From assembly GCF_900109915.1 (NCBI RefSeq), contig NZ_FOBU01000001.1:1184764-1248763 (forward strand): a DNA stretch of 64,000 nucleotides, given 5' to 3'. Under the pieces are notes generated by a model. The model saw nothing but the letters and a program-made list of their open reading frames with translations. It did no database searches and was not told where the DNA came from. Both the position numbers and the translations under genes were made by a program. Below are positions 7,773-16,856 of the stretch, one piece after another. Each line of letters begins with the position of its first letter. Within the stretch, counting starts at the first letter, position 1. Source of the stretch: Luteibacter sp. UNCMF331Sha3.1. Its GTDB lineage: Bacteria; Pseudomonadota; Gammaproteobacteria; Xanthomonadales; Rhodanobacteraceae.

Positions 7773-10700
7773 GTGAACCCGACCATTCTTCGTCCCGAAC
7801 TTCCGACCGGCGTCGAGCCGGCGCGTGCGCGCATCACGGCCGCCTGGCTGCGCGACGAAACCGAGGCCGTGAACGACCTGCTGGCGCAGGCCACCCTGCC
7901 CCCGACCGAGCGCGAGCACGTCATCGACGTCGCCGCCGGCCTGGTGACGCGCGTTCGCGCGCGGGCGAAGGACCAGAGCGCCGTCGAGTCGTTCATGCGC
8001 CAGTACGACCTCTCGTCCGAGGAAGGCGTGCTGCTGATGTGCGTGGCGGAAGCCCTGCTGCGCATCCCCGACAAATCCACCGCCGACAAGCTGATCCGCG
8101 ACAAGCTCGGCGACGCCAACTGGAAGAAACACCTGGGGCAGAGCGAGTCGCTGTTCGTCAACGCCTCCACCTGGGGCCTGATGCTCACCGGCCACCTGGT
8201 GAACCTCGCCGAGGAAACCCGCCACGACTTCACCTCCGGCCTGCGCCGCCTGGTGGGTCGCGCCGGCGAGCCGGTGGTGCGCCTCGCCGTGCGCCAGGCC
8301 ATGCGCATCATGGGCCACCAGTTCGTGATGGGCCGCACGATCAAGGAAGCCCTCGATCGTTCCGCCGAGAAGGAACACGCGGTCTACCGCTACTCTTACG
8401 ACATGCTCGGCGAGTCGGCGCTCACGCAGGCCACCGCGGAGCGCTACCAGCAGGACTATCGCGACGCGATCAACGCGCTCGGCGCCCGCGGCCCGTTCCC
8501 GAACAACCTCGAGGCCCCGTCGATCTCGGTCAAGCTCTCGGCGCTGCATCCGCGCTACGAGGTCGCCAACCGCGCCCGCGCACGCGCGGAACTCGGCGCG
8601 AAGCTGCTCGAACTGTCGCAGCTGGCGTTCCGGAACGGCATCGCCCTCTCGGTCGACGCCGAGGAGACGGATCGCCTCGAGCTGTCACTCGACATCATCG
8701 GCGACGTCTTCGAGCACCCGTCGCTCGAAGGCTGGAACGGCCTCGGCATCGTGATCCAGGCGTACCAGAAGCGCGCGCCGTTCGTCATCGACTGGGTGAC
8801 CGAGAAGGCCCGCGCCACCGGTCGCCGCTGGTTCGTGCGCCTGGTGAAGGGCGCCTACTGGGACGCCGAGATCAAGCGTTCGCAGGAAGGCGGCCTGGCC
8901 GGCTACCCCGTTTATACGCGCAAGCCGAACACCGACGTGTCTTACCTCGCTTGCGCCCGCCGTCTGTTCGCCGCCGGCGCCGACGCGGTGTACCCGCAGT
9001 TCGCCACGCACAACGCGCATACCATCGCCGCGATCCATCACATCGCGCAGGGCCGTGCGTACGAGAACCAGCGCCTGCACGGCATGGGCGCCGACCTCTA
9101 CGCGGAGGTCATCGGCAAGGACAAGCTCAACGTGCCCTGCCGCGTCTACGCGCCGGTGGGCAGCCACGAAGACCTGCTGCCGTACCTCGTCCGCCGCCTG
9201 CTCGAGAACGGTGCCAACACGAGCTTCGTCAACCGCGTCGTCGACGAGACGGTGCCGGTGCGCGACCTCGTCGCCGATCCCTGCGAGATCGTGCGCGCCT
9301 TCGCCTCCATTCCCCACCCCCGTATCCCCCTGCCGGTCAATCTCTACGGCGAACTCCGGAAGAACTCCATGGGCATGAACTTCGCTAACGACAACGAGCT
9401 CAACGAGCTCGCCGACGCCGTGAACCGTCACAGCGGTCCGTGGAACGCCACGCCGCTCGTCGCCGGCACCAGCACCGGCGGCACGAAGTCCGAGGTCACC
9501 GACCCGTCGGACCGCCGTCGCATCATCGGCACGGTCGAGAACGCCGATCCGGCGCTCGTCGACACCGCGCTCGCCGCCGCCACGAAGGCGCAGCCGGGCT
9601 GGGACCGCCTGCCGGCCGCCAGCCGCGCCGCGATCCTGGAGCACGCCGCCGAGCAGCTCGAGCACAACCGCGCGGAATTCATCGCGCTGTGCGTGCGCGA
9701 GGCTGGCAAGAGCCTGCCGGATGCCATCGCCGAGATCCGCGAAGCGGCCGACTTCCTCCGTTACTACGCCACCATGGCGCGCCGCCTCTTCGGGCAGCCC
9801 GAGCAGCTTCCGGGTCCCACCGGCGAGAGCAACCAGCTCTTCCTCAACGGCCGTGGCGTGTTCGTCTGCATCAGCCCGTGGAACTTCCCGCTCGCGATCT
9901 TCCTGGGCCAGGTCGCCGCGGCGCTCGCCGCCGGCAACGCGGTGATCGCGAAGCCTGCGGAGCAGACCTCGCTCGTCGGGTTCGTCGCGGTGAAGCTGCT
10001 GCACGCCGCCGGCGTGCCGACCGACGTGCTGCAGTTCCTGCCGGGCGACGGCGCGACCGTCGGCGCCGCGCTCACGCGCGATCCGCGCGTGGCCGGCGTG
10101 GCCTTTACGGGCTCCACCGAGACGGCCTGGGCGATCAACCGCGCCCTCGCCGCGCGCAACGCCCCGATCGCCGCGCTCGTCGCCGAAACGGGCGGCCAGA
10201 ACGCGATGATCGCCGACTCGTCGGCGCTGCCCGAGCAGATCGTGAAGGACGTCATCGCCTCGGCGTTCCAGTCGGCCGGCCAGCGTTGCTCCGCCGCGCG
10301 CGTGCTGTTCGTGCAGGAAGACATCGCCGACAAGGTGATCTCGATGCTCGCCGGCGCGATGGCCGAGCTCAAGGTCGGCGACCCCGGCCTGCTGTCGACC
10401 GACGTCGGCCCGGTGATCGACGAAGACGCCCGCAAGATCCTCGTCGACCACGTCGCCCGCATGGATCGCGAAGCGACGAAGATCGCGGAAGTTCCGGTGC
10501 CCGACACGGTCGCCCACGGCACGTTCTTCGCGCCGCGCGCTTACGAGATCCCTTCGCTGGCCGCGCTCACGCGCGAGATCTTCGGCCCCGTGCTGCACGT
10601 CATCCGCTGGAAGGGCTCGGAGCTCGAGAAGGTGGTCGACCAGATCAACGCCACCGGTTTCGGCCTGACGCTGGGCATCCACAGCCGCATCGACGACACG

Positions 10701-10925
10701 ATCGAGTTCATCCAGACGCGTGCGCGCGTCGGTAACTGCTACGTCAACCGCAACCAGATCGGCGCGGTGGTCGGCGTGCAGCCGTTCGGCGGCGAAGGTC
10801 TCTCGGGTACCGGTCCGAAGGCCGGTGGCCCGCACTACCTGCTCCGCTTCGCCGGCGAGCGCACGCTCACCATCAATACGACGGCCGCGGGCGGCAACGC
10901 GTCGCTGCTGACGATCGGCGAATAA
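7773..10925 (+). CDS. putA: Bifunctional proline dehydrogenase / L-glutamate-gamma-semialdehyde dehydrogenase
   Basis: Oxidises proline to glutamate in two steps on one polypeptide. From the GTG at 7773 it is about 1050 residues: an N-terminal helical part, the FAD-binding proline dehydrogenase barrel (including RVYAPVGSHEDLLPYLVRR and LLENGANTSFVNR), then an NAD-dependent aldehyde dehydrogenase with Glu805 in AETGGQ and catalytic Cys839 in AGQRCSAAR. The first residues (NPTILRPELP) are not a ribbon-helix-helix, so this is the short PutA class without the DNA-binding repressor domain of the enterobacterial enzyme. In-frame starts exist upstream (7641, 7740), but they overlap the promoter region. 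A strong terminator follows. Confidence 0.95.
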   Translation: MNPTILRPELPTGVEPARARITAAWLRDETEAVNDLLAQATLPPTEREHVIDVAAGLVTRVRARAKDQSAVESFMRQYDLSSEEGVLLMCVAEALLRIPDKSTADKLIRDKLGDANWKKHLGQSESLFVNASTWGLMLTGHLVNLAEETRHDFTSGLRRLVGRAGEPVVRLAVRQAMRIMGHQFVMGRTIKEALDRSAEKEHAVYRYSYDMLGESALTQATAERYQQDYRDAINALGARGPFPNNLEAPSISVKLSALHPRYEVANRARARAELGAKLLELSQLAFRNGIALSVDAEETDRLELSLDIIGDVFEHPSLEGWNGLGIVIQAYQKRAPFVIDWVTEKARATGRRWFVRLVKGAYWDAEIKRSQEGGLAGYPVYTRKPNTDVSYLACARRLFAAGADAVYPQFATHNAHTIAAIHHIAQGRAYENQRLHGMGADLYAEVIGKDKLNVPCRVYAPVGSHEDLLPYLVRRLLENGANTSFVNRVVDETVPVRDLVADPCEIVRAFASIPHPRIPLPVNLYGELRKNSMGMNFANDNELNELADAVNRHSGPWNATPLVAGTSTGGTKSEVTDPSDRRRIIGTVENADPALVDTALAAATKAQPGWDRLPAASRAAILEHAAEQLEHNRAEFIALCVREAGKSLPDAIAEIREAADFLRYYATMARRLFGQPEQLPGPTGESNQLFLNGRGVFVCISPWNFPLAIFLGQVAAALAAGNAVIAKPAEQTSLVGFVAVKLLHAAGVPTDVLQFLPGDGATVGAALTRDPRVAGVAFTGSTETAWAINRALAARNAPIAALVAETGGQNAMIADSSALPEQIVKDVIASAFQSAGQRCSAARVLFVQEDIADKVISMLAGAMAELKVGDPGLLSTDVGPVIDEDARKILVDHVARMDREATKIAEVPVPDTVAHGTFFAPRAYEIPSLAALTREIFGPVLHVIRWKGSELEKVVDQINATGFGLTLGIHSRIDDTIEFIQTRARVGNCYVNRNQIGAVVGVQPFGGEGLSGTGPKAGGPHYLLRFAGERTLTINTTAAGGNASLLTIGE

Positions 10926-10945
10926 CGCCCGTCGCGATGGAAATG

Positions 10946-10979
10946 AAAGCCGCCTTCCGCGAGGAAGGCGGCTTTTTTT
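10946..10979 (+). terminator. Intrinsic terminator of putA
   Basis: Perfect 13-base-pair stem AAAGCCGCCTTCC / GGAAGGCGGCTTT with a GCGA loop and a run of Ts, 20 bases after the putA stop. Confidence 0.93.
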
Positions 10980-11081
10980 GTCAACGGCTCCTGCACGGCG
11001 CGTGCCGCATCTGTGCCTTCGTCGCGTCGCGCGCCGGGCAGACTGGGCGGCTCCATAGCCACCCCCAGGGAGCAGCACGAC

Positions 11082-11594
11082 ATGCACCGTCACGCCTTCA
11101 TCGCCATCGTCGGCGCGTTCGCCCCGACCGCGCCCATCGCACAGACCGCCGTCGAATGCTTCGACCACCTTCCTCCGGTAACGATCGGCATCGGACAACC
11201 GCTGGAGCTCGACCGATTCCGCATCGAGGTGCCTTTCGGCGGTCGTAGCGCGGCGATACGCGCCGCTCCCATTGTCGACGACATCGCCTCGGGCATGGTG
11301 CTCGGCATGCCCCACGGCGAACCGTCGTCCACGGTCGTCCTGACGTTCGCGTCGCCGTGGCAGCGTGTAGACATCGACGTCGTCCTTCCGCCGACGATCG
11401 CCACGCCCTCACCGGAAACGGTCGTGCTGACCTATGCCGAGGGCGACGAGCACGCGTCGGCGCTCGGCCTGAGGCACAGTGCGACGGGGCTCCGCCAGCA
11501 CATCGCTCTGGGCACACCGCAAGGCAGACCGATCCGCCAGATCACGGTCTTGCTGCGCGACGGCGCCTACCTCGACAACGTCGGGATGCGGTAG
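11082..11594 (+). CDS. Secreted single-domain protein (domain A of the 12466 paralogue)
   Basis: A 170-residue protein with a likely signal peptide (about residues 1-20) and a mature part beginning near ECFDHLPP. That opening, the middle ASGMVLG...TVVLTFASP segment and the final DGAYLDNV match the first half of the protein at 12466 (FDQAAPG, ASGIAVG, GAYVDNV). The pattern recalls the beta-sandwich domains of choice-of-anchor/PEP-CTERM-associated exoproteins, but no PEP-CTERM anchor is seen. Start chosen at the ATG after a CAGGGAG ribosome-binding site. Function unknown; probably extracytoplasmic. The protein ends where domain A ends, and the gene after it carries the counterpart of domain B. 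Confidence 0.72.
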   Translation: MHRHAFIAIVGAFAPTAPIAQTAVECFDHLPPVTIGIGQPLELDRFRIEVPFGGRSAAIRAAPIVDDIASGMVLGMPHGEPSSTVVLTFASPWQRVDIDVVLPPTIATPSPETVVLTYAEGDEHASALGLRHSATGLRQHIALGTPQGRPIRQITVLLRDGAYLDNVGMR

Positions 11595-11703
11595 CGGACG
11601 AGGCGCGCCTACAACTTAAGGCCTATTGCGTGGCCGTCCGCGCGTTGTTCTGCTGTGACGGCGCCGACGGACATGGCGCCCATCGCCACGGAGGGACTAC
11701 CTA

Positions 11704-12288
11704 GTGAGGACGCCACTACCGGTGACGCGTGTACCAGCGAAGGTGCCGCGCGCCCTGCCACGCAAGACGGTCGCCGCGTCGCGCGGCCGGAATCGCGGAT
11801 GGGAACATCCGCAGGTCCGCGAACTGCTCCACGGCCGGCGCGATCTCGGTCCCGAAGCCGTCGAGCAGACCTTCGCCGACGATCAGCTCGGCCTGATCCG
11901 CGCCGGGGATATCCAGGCGCTCGAGCACCTCATCGTCGTGACCGGCGATCGCGACGCGATCATCGAGCAGTCCGACGACGGCAACGTGCTCACGGGGTGC
12001 TATCGCAGCGAGAACGATTGCAGGCTGATCTTCCGCTACGCGTACGGGCGCGTCCGCTGCAAGGTGCGGACCCTCTGCGACACGGGCGACGTGCATCTCG
12101 GGTTTCTCAACTGCCTCTTCCAGGAAGTGCAGACGGTGAACATCCAGCGACCGCGAAGCAACCGCAACGACGCGTCGGGAAGCCTCTGGACGACGCTCGA
12201 ATTCCATGCGGAGCCGCTGTACGAACTGCAGGGCATCGCATGGCGCGGGGGCATGCTGCAGATATCGAGCATCGAGCTCATGCCCTGA
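11704..12288 (+). CDS. Protein matching domain B of the 12466 paralogue
   Basis: A 194-residue frame starting with GTG, eight bases after a good GGAGGG ribosome-binding site. Its C-terminal part ends YELQGIAWRGGMLQISSIEL, aligning with TELQALRWTGGNLAIRKIEL at the end of the 12466 protein. The GNVLTGCYRSENDC and HLGFLNC stretches also line up with its second half. It has five cysteines but no clear signal peptide: the N-terminus is basic and proline-rich (VRTPLPVTRVPAKVPRALP). Either the N-terminus has been altered or the protein leaves the cytoplasm by another route. Function unknown. Confidence 0.65.
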   Translation: MRTPLPVTRVPAKVPRALPRKTVAASRGRNRGWEHPQVRELLHGRRDLGPEAVEQTFADDQLGLIRAGDIQALEHLIVVTGDRDAIIEQSDDGNVLTGCYRSENDCRLIFRYAYGRVRCKVRTLCDTGDVHLGFLNCLFQEVQTVNIQRPRSNRNDASGSLWTTLEFHAEPLYELQGIAWRGGMLQISSIELMP

Positions 12289-12410
12289 TGGATGACGCAC
12301 GCCTTTCATCCGTCGTCTCCGGATGCATCGCAGGCCATCGCGCACACGGCGACTCACGGTTGCCGTGTCGCGTCATTGAGAAAACTCCCATATATCGCGT
12401 AGGAACACGC

Positions 12411-12419
12411 TGATAGGAT
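12411..12419 (+). promoter_or_regulatory. Candidate extended -10 promoter before the two-domain gene
   Basis: TGATAGGAT, an extended -10 form (TGn plus TAGGAT), in a locally AT-richer stretch of the 177-base gap between 12288 and 12466. It would give a leader of about 40 bases ending in AGGGAGGAATG before the ATG. No good -35 box is visible. Confidence 0.35.
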
Positions 12420-12465
12420 GCGCGCGGCCAATTCGGCATCACCGCATTCCAGGGAGGAATGATTC

Positions 12466-13434
12466 ATGCAGCACACCCGCGCATTCCCGCTCTTGTCAGT
12501 CCTCGCAGCCGCTCTTTTCCCGGTCCATGCCTTCGCGACCGAAACGCTCCAGACCTTCGACCAGGCGGCACCGGGGCTCATCCAGCCCGGCGAGCGCCTT
12601 CGGGTCGACGGCATCACCGTCTCCACGCAGGACGGAACCACCGCTGCGATCAAGGCGGTGAAGGATCCTGACGAACTCGCCTCGGGCATCGCCGTGGGCG
12701 CCGTCGACGATGGCTCGACGGCGTCCCTCAAGCTGTTCTTCACCAGGCCCCAGCCGTCGGTTGCGTTCACGCTGGTGCTTCCGGCTTCCGCCGCGCCGTA
12801 CACGGCGCTGGCAAGCGTGCTGAACGGACGCGAGGAGCGCCGCCAGATCGTCGCCATCGACCATCGCGCGATGGAGCAGCGCGTGCGCGTCCGCCTGCAT
12901 GGCGACGACGGTGCGCGAATCGAGAACGTCGCACTCACGCTTGGCCACGGCGCGTACGTCGACAACGTCACGATCGATACCACGGAAGCCGGCGACGGCT
13001 ACGTGATCGATCCCGCGCTGCTTCCGCAGGGCGCGATGTCCGGCCATGGCGAGACCGACGATGCGATCGTCACGCCGACGGCGAACCTCTTCGTGGGCCG
13101 CGAGCCGACGAGCGGCACGCCGATGCTCGGCAGCCGGCTCGCGACGGGCAACGACGTATCGTTCGTCTTCAAGGGCCGTCGCGACGCCATCGAGGTGACG
13201 CTCGCCGCGCCAGCGACATCGGATGCCGATCTGGAATTCTCCGCGTCGGACGTCGCAGGCGGCGGTCACATCTACCCCATCCACACCACGCATGTCCGTC
13301 GCGGCGACACGCGTGCCTGCTTCAAGGCGCCGCTCGGAACCGAGCTGCAGGCGCTGCGCTGGACGGGCGGGAACCTGGCGATCCGCAAGATCGAATTGCG
13401 CTCGACGCCGGCGGGCTCCTGCGAGGGGCAGTGA
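12466..13434 (+). CDS. Secreted two-domain beta-rich protein of unknown function
   Basis: A 322-residue protein with a signal peptide (about residues 1-24, ending VHAFA). Domain A (about 28-175) begins TFDQAAPG and ends HGAYVDNVTI. Domain B (about 190-315) ends with ALRWTGGNLAIRKIEL. Domain A matches the gene at 11082 and domain B the gene at 11704, so the three genes form a paralogous set. There is no catalytic motif, lipobox or sorting signal; secretion to the periplasm or outside is expected. A strong AGGGAGGA ribosome-binding site precedes the ATG. The fold resembles carbohydrate-binding-like exoprotein domains, but only by pattern. Confidence 0.78.
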   Translation: MQHTRAFPLLSVLAAALFPVHAFATETLQTFDQAAPGLIQPGERLRVDGITVSTQDGTTAAIKAVKDPDELASGIAVGAVDDGSTASLKLFFTRPQPSVAFTLVLPASAAPYTALASVLNGREERRQIVAIDHRAMEQRVRVRLHGDDGARIENVALTLGHGAYVDNVTIDTTEAGDGYVIDPALLPQGAMSGHGETDDAIVTPTANLFVGREPTSGTPMLGSRLATGNDVSFVFKGRRDAIEVTLAAPATSDADLEFSASDVAGGGHIYPIHTTHVRRGDTRACFKAPLGTELQALRWTGGNLAIRKIELRSTPAGSCEGQ

Positions 13435-13440
13435 TCGACG

Positions 13441-13472
13441 AACGGCGTGGAGGAGCGATCCTCCACACCGTT
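13441..13472. terminator. Hairpin between convergent genes 12466 and dcp
   Basis: Inverted repeat ACGGCGTGGAGGA / TCCTCCACACCGT with a GCGA loop, ending in TTT on the plus strand. It lies in the 46-base gap between the stops of two convergent genes and probably serves the plus-strand gene. Confidence 0.65.
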
Positions 13473-13480
13473 TCGATGGC

Positions 13481-15658
13481 TCACTTCAGGCCGCGATCCT
13501 TCAGCATCGGCTCGATGCTCGGATCCTTGCCGCGGAAATCGCGGTAGAGCTTGCCGAGGTCTTCCGTGTTGCCACGCGAAAGAATCTTGTCGCGGAAGAT
13601 CTGGCCATTCTCGCGGGTCAGGCCGCCGTGCTCCCGGAACCACTCGAACGCGTCGGAATCCAGCATCTGCGTCCACAGGTAGGCGTAGTAGCCCGCGGCG
13701 TACTCGCTACCCCAGATGTGCTGGAAGTAGCTGGAGCGGTAACGCGGCGGCACCTGCGCCAGCGTGAAGCCGGCGTCCTTCAGTGCCTTCGTCTCGAACG
13801 CATCGACATCCTGCTTCGCGTCCGCCGGCGCGAGCATGTGCCAGCGCATGTCGAGCAGTGCCGCCGAAATCAGTTCGCTCATCGCGTAACCCTGATTGAA
13901 GCTGCCCGCCTTCTTGATCTTCGCCACCAGCTCCGCCGGCATGGCTTCTTTCGTCTGGTAATGCTTCGCGTAGTTGGCGAACACCTTCGGATCGGTCGCC
14001 CACTGCTCGTTGAACTGCGACGGGAACTCCACGAAGTCGCGCGCGGTGTTCGCGCCGGACAACGACGGGTACTGCGAATCGGCGAACATGCCGTGCAGCG
14101 CATGGCCGAACTCGTGGAACATCGTGGTGACGTCGTCGAACGTCAGCAGCGCCGGCTGGCCCGCGGCGGGCCTGGTGAAGTTGGTGACGTTATAGACCAC
14201 CGGCTTGTCACCGAACAGCTTCGACTGGTCGACGATGTTGCTCATCCACGCGCCGCCGTTCTTGTTGTCGCGCTTGAAGAAGTCGGCGTAGAACAGCGCC
14301 ATCGAGCTGCCGTCCTTGTCGAACACCTCGAACACGCGGACATCCGGCTGCCACACCGGGATGTCCTTGCGCTCCTTGAACGTGAGGCCGTACAACTGGT
14401 TCGCGGCGTAGAACACGCCGTTCTGCAAGACGTTGTCGAGCTCGAAGTACGGACGCACCTGCGCTTCGTCGAGATCGTATTTCGCCTTGCGCACCTTCTC
14501 CGCGTAGTGGTCCCAGTCCCAGGCCTGTACCTGGAAGCCGCCGTTCTCCTGATCGATCACCTTCTGGATATCGGCCGATTCGTTCTTCGCGCGCGCGACC
14601 GCGGCCGGCGCGAGGCGCTCCATGAACTTCTCGGCGGCTTCGGGCGTCTTCGCCATCTGATCGTCGAGCTTCCATGCGGCATAGTTGGGGAAGCCCAGGA
14701 TCTTCGCGCGATCGGCGCGCACCTGGACGATCCTGACGATGAGTGCGCGCGTGTCGTTCGCGTCGCCGTGCTCGGCGCGATCCCAGGACGCCTTGAACAG
14801 CTTCTCGCGCGTGGCGCGGTCGTTCATCGACTGCAGCGCCGGCTGCTGCGTGGTGTTCTGCAGCGGAATGGCGAACTTGCCTTCGGCGCCCCGATCCTTC
14901 GCGGCGACGGCGGCCGCGGCCACGTCGCTTTCCGACATGCCGTCGAGCGCCTTGCGGTCGTCGACCACGAGCGCGGCGGCGGTGGTGGCGGCCAGCAGCT
15001 GCTGGGTGAACTTCTTGGTGAGCGTCGATTCTTCCTTGTTCAGCTCTTTCAGCTTCGTCTTGTCGGCGTCGGAAAGCTTCGCGCCCTGGTGCACGAACCT
15101 GTCGTATTTCACTTCGAGCAGGCGCGCCGATTCCGGATCGAGATGGAGGGACGCGCGCTTTTCGTAGAGCGCCTCGACACGCTTGAACAGCTTGTCGTTG
15201 AGATAGATCGCATCGTCGTGCGCGGCGAGTTCCGGCGCCAGCGCTTCGTCCGCCTTCTGCAGCGCATCGTTCGTGTACGCGCCGGTCAGTGTGTCGAAGA
15301 CCGCCCGGGAGCGCTTCAGGAGCACGCCCGACTTCTCCATCGCGACGATGGTGTTCTCGAAGGTGGGTTCCTCGGGTGCGTTCGCGATCGCCTCGATTTC
15401 GGCGATCTGCTGCTTCATGCCTTCTTCGATCGCGGGCTGGTAGTCGGCATCGGTGATCTTGTCGAAGGCGGGCGCGTGGAACGGCAACGTGCTCGCGGTG
15501 AGAAGCGGGTTCTCGCGCGCGGCCGGCGCCGCGCTGGACGGCGCGGCCGGTGCGCTGGCGCCGGCTGCCGGCACCGTCTTGTCCGCGTCGTTGGATGAGG
15601 AGCAGGCGGCGGTGAGGGCGATCGAGGTGGCGATCACGAGCGTACGTACCTTCGGCAT
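13481..15658 (-). CDS. dcp: M3-family metallopeptidase lipoprotein (peptidyl-dipeptidase Dcp type)
   Basis: A zinc peptidase of the M3 (thimet oligopeptidase/Dcp) family that would cleave short peptides outside the inner membrane. The 725-residue precursor has a lipoprotein signal with lipobox LTAAC near residue 19, an Ala/Pro-rich linker, and the full helical M3 domain. The zinc site HEFGH is at 515-519 within MFHEFGHALHG, and the usual downstream segments FVEFPSQFNE and FNQGYAMSEL are present. E. coli Dcp is not a lipoprotein, but lipidated M3 enzymes are common in Xanthomonadales, so the periplasmic anchor is believable. Free-standing, with a hairpin after it. Confidence 0.93.
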   Translation of the reverse strand: MPKVRTLVIATSIALTAACSSSNDADKTVPAAGASAPAAPSSAAPAARENPLLTASTLPFHAPAFDKITDADYQPAIEEGMKQQIAEIEAIANAPEEPTFENTIVAMEKSGVLLKRSRAVFDTLTGAYTNDALQKADEALAPELAAHDDAIYLNDKLFKRVEALYEKRASLHLDPESARLLEVKYDRFVHQGAKLSDADKTKLKELNKEESTLTKKFTQQLLAATTAAALVVDDRKALDGMSESDVAAAAVAAKDRGAEGKFAIPLQNTTQQPALQSMNDRATREKLFKASWDRAEHGDANDTRALIVRIVQVRADRAKILGFPNYAAWKLDDQMAKTPEAAEKFMERLAPAAVARAKNESADIQKVIDQENGGFQVQAWDWDHYAEKVRKAKYDLDEAQVRPYFELDNVLQNGVFYAANQLYGLTFKERKDIPVWQPDVRVFEVFDKDGSSMALFYADFFKRDNKNGGAWMSNIVDQSKLFGDKPVVYNVTNFTRPAAGQPALLTFDDVTTMFHEFGHALHGMFADSQYPSLSGANTARDFVEFPSQFNEQWATDPKVFANYAKHYQTKEAMPAELVAKIKKAGSFNQGYAMSELISAALLDMRWHMLAPADAKQDVDAFETKALKDAGFTLAQVPPRYRSSYFQHIWGSEYAAGYYAYLWTQMLDSDAFEWFREHGGLTRENGQIFRDKILSRGNTEDLGKLYRDFRGKDPSIEPMLKDRGLK

Positions 15659-15742
15659 GGAGGGGCTGTCCGTGGGGTGAAAGGCCCCGACTCTAGCCGT
15701 GGCGGCACGCCCCGGACAACCGCCAAGGAAGGATTGGCCGCC

Positions 15743-16078
15743 TCAGCGGGTGTCGCGCAGCTCCCAGCTGTTGCCGATCAGGAGATTGAGCCGGTGCTTG
15801 ACGATGCGCATGGGCAGCGACGTGGTGAGCCTGATGTCGGTGCGGTCGTTCGAGAGCTCGCCCGTCGCGCTCGCGGAGCCATCCGTCACGCCGAGCGACG
15901 GATCGACCTCGTCGGGCTCGGGTTGCTTGGCGCGCCAGCGCTGGAAGAGCGCGTCGCCGGACATCGCGGCCGCGATGTCCGATGCCAGCTTGTCGGGGCC
16001 GATGCCTTCGAACGAGAGCTCCGGATCCGGGCCCTTCGCCTTGCTCATGTCTTTGACGGAAAGAAAGTAGGTGGTCAT
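15743..16078 (-). CDS. Conserved hypothetical 111-residue protein
   Basis: A small soluble protein with no recognised motif. The N-terminus MTTYFLSVKDMSKAKGPDPELSF is followed by a mid-region rich in Asp, Ala and Pro and a C-terminal RLNLLIGNSWELRD. No signal peptide, membrane segment or cysteine is present. It lies between dcp and bioD on the same strand, 36 bases upstream of nothing but the bioD stop side, so no operon logic is clear. I do not recognise the family. Confidence 0.6.
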   Translation of the reverse strand: MTTYFLSVKDMSKAKGPDPELSFEGIGPDKLASDIAAAMSGDALFQRWRAKQPEPDEVDPSLGVTDGSASATGELSNDRTDIRLTTSLPMRIVKHRLNLLIGNSWELRDTR

Positions 16079-16114
16079 GGTGATCTAGTTAATCGCGCGT
16101 CCGTGAAGGGGCCG

Positions 16115-16786
16115 TCAGTCGAGCGCGCCGACGTCGAGGACGCCCGCCGCGTCGGCGGGCGTCACGCCATGGGGCAGCACGCCGAGGCAGGGCGCGGAAA
16201 GGCACGCGCGCAGCGTCGCGATGTTTTCGTCGAGCAGCGGCATCGAGGGATCCACCACGTTGGCGATCCAGCCGGCGAAACGGCAGCCATCGGCCTCGAT
16301 GGCTCGGGCGGTCAGCCGCGCGTGGCTGATACAGCCCAGTCGCATTCCGACGACCAGCACGACGTCGAGCCCCCAGCGCGCCGGTATCTGCTCGGCGGAC
16401 AGGTTCCCGCCCAGGGGCACGAGCCAGCCGCCGACACCCTCGACGACCACGCGGTCGTAATCCTGGCGAAGCCGGTCGAACGCCGCGTCGAGGGGTGGCC
16501 AGTCGATCGCGACGCCGGCGCGCGCGGCGGCCAGGTGAGGCGCCACGGCTTCCGCCAGCGCGATGGGATTGACCCGATCGTATGGCGGGCGCGGCGCACT
16601 GGCGGCCTGCAACGCCAGGGCGTCCTCGTTGCGCAGGCCGTCCGCCGTCGCCTCCGATCCACTGGCGACGGGTTTCATGCCGGCGACGCGCCCGCCGTTC
16701 CGGCGCAGCGCGTGGATCAGGGCCTGGGCGCCGTGGGTCTTGCCGATGCCGGTATCGGTACCGGCCACGAAAAGGTGTCGCGACAT
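16115..16786 (-). CDS. bioD: Dethiobiotin synthetase
   Basis: Closes the ureido ring of 7,8-diaminopelargonate with CO2 and ATP to give dethiobiotin, the next-to-last step of biotin synthesis. The 223-residue protein opens with the BioD P-loop GTDTGIGKT (residues 9-17), followed by the substrate segment MKPVASG and the VVEGVGGWLVPL motif. The ATG at 16786 was chosen over an upstream one because it starts directly before the P-loop strand and has an AAGG ribosome-binding site. No other biotin gene is near. It is divergent from msrC, 70 bases away. Confidence 0.93.
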   Translation of the reverse strand: MSRHLFVAGTDTGIGKTHGAQALIHALRRNGGRVAGMKPVASGSEATADGLRNEDALALQAASAPRPPYDRVNPIALAEAVAPHLAAARAGVAIDWPPLDAAFDRLRQDYDRVVVEGVGGWLVPLGGNLSAEQIPARWGLDVVLVVGMRLGCISHARLTARAIEADGCRFAGWIANVVDPSMPLLDENIATLRACLSAPCLGVLPHGVTPADAAGVLDVGALD

Positions 16787-16856
16787 CGTGGGAACCTTGC
16801 CTCCGCGGGGACGTGGCACCATACACGGCCCAACGCCCCGACACACCGGAACCGAC

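Noticed and set aside
8685-11315. Long minus-strand open frame of 876 residues antisense to putA
   Set aside because: It is the mirror frame of a highly biased GC-rich gene; low-complexity Arg/Gly/Ala/Val composition and no family motif.
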